Of a DNA stretch of 5,886 nucleotides, positions 5,587 through 5,886 are shown piece by piece (position 1 is the first letter of the stretch; the number at the start of each line of letters is the position of its first letter). A program made the position numbers and the translations under genes. The stretch spans positions 1-5,886 of the forward strand of contig JAWVYO010000128.1 in the NCBI GenBank assembly GCA_033722675.1, in the 5' to 3' direction. This DNA is from DATHYU01 sp033722675 (GTDB lineage Bacteria; Actinomycetota; Acidimicrobiia; Spongiisociales; UBA11373). The notes under the pieces are model-generated. The model saw only the letters and a list, made by a program, of their open reading frames with translations, was not told the origin of the DNA and searched no databases.

Positions 5587-5886
5587 ATGCGGAGACTCAC
5601 GATCCTCGTGGCCGCGTTCGCGCTGATCGCCGCCGCGTGCGGCGACGACGACGCCGCCACGACCACCACGACGACGAGCGAGACCACGACCACGACGACG
5701 GCCGAGACCACCACGACTGCGCCCCCCACGAGCCCCGCCGAGGTGGAGTTCGAGGCACAGGAGTCGGATGGTTCGTCGATCGTGGTGGCGTCGGTGACGC
5801 TGCCGGCGCCGGGTTTCATCGCGGTGCACGGCAACGCGGACGGGTCGCCTGGTCCGGTGGTGGGGAATTCGGATCTCCTGCCGGCG
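5587..5886 (+). CDS. Secreted lipoprotein with Thr-rich linker and DUF7282-like domain (C-terminus cut off)
   Basis: The ATG at 5587 opens a frame with no stop before the right edge, giving the first 100 residues. Residues 1-18 form a lipoprotein signal peptide: Arg-Arg, a hydrophobic core ILVAAFALI, and the lipobox AAAC with Cys18 as the lipidated residue. The mature protein should be anchored on the outer face of the cell membrane. Next comes an acidic GDDD and then a linker of Thr runs broken by SE and AE (25-43), likely an extended and possibly glycosylated spacer. From about residue 52 a folded domain begins: VASVTLPAPGFIAVHGN (67-83), then PGPVVGNSDLLPA. This resembles the DUF7282 pattern (LP.PGF..VH, then G.S..L). 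The molecular role is unknown. Translation may use a weak GAGG 10 nt upstream. The tandem repeat directly upstream is probably regulatory. Confidence 0.85.
   Translation, partial: MRRLTILVAAFALIAAACGDDDAATTTTTTSETTTTTTAETTTTAPPTSPAEVEFEAQESDGSSIVVASVTLPAPGFIAVHGNADGSPGPVVGNSDLLPA

Noticed and set aside
5400..5834. Val-rich minus-strand frame opposite the lipoprotein
   Set aside because: The Val runs are simply the complement of the Thr codons in the lipoprotein linker. The plus-strand gene has a signal peptide and lipobox.

Overview
The window is high-GC DNA, roughly 70% by eye, with dense genes and GC-rich third codon positions. It looks like a chromosomal stretch of an actinobacterium. The threonine-rich lipoprotein linker (runs of Thr broken by Ser/Ala-Glu), the GTG start and the TANNNT-type -10 boxes would fit the class Acidimicrobiia, but that placement is inference. 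There are no RNA genes, insertion sequences, CRISPR arrays or phage genes.

Minus strand (1-3042), read right to left. A DUF318/ArsP-type membrane permease (3042-1816) is followed by a hairpin that may be its terminator. A promoter and a leader of about 160 nt then precede a DEAD-box RNA helicase carrying a C-terminal RRM domain (1594-194). The helicase is followed after 38 nt by the start of a small unknown protein that runs off the left edge (155-1). The helicase and the small protein probably form one transcript. The permease is probably separate.

Plus strand (3191-5886). The permease and a formimidoylglutamate deiminase (HutF, histidine degradation) are divergently transcribed from a gap of about 150 bp that contains an inverted repeat overlapping a possible -10 box. 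After 61 bp comes a DJ-1/PfpI-family protein. Its stop codon overlaps the start of an unrecognised 126-residue protein (ATGA). A 104-bp gap holds a 24-bp tandem repeat with a CTGTACAG palindrome in each unit. The last gene is a lipoprotein with a threonine-rich linker and what looks like a DUF7282-type domain, cut by the right edge.

The genes do not form one obvious pathway. HutF lacks the other hut genes here, and the permease and helicase are unrelated in function. I see no clear new multi-gene system. The points most worth checking are the helicase-RRM fusion with its structured leader and small downstream partner, the tandem palindrome repeat ahead of the lipoprotein, and the overlapping DJ-1/PfpI plus unknown gene pair.
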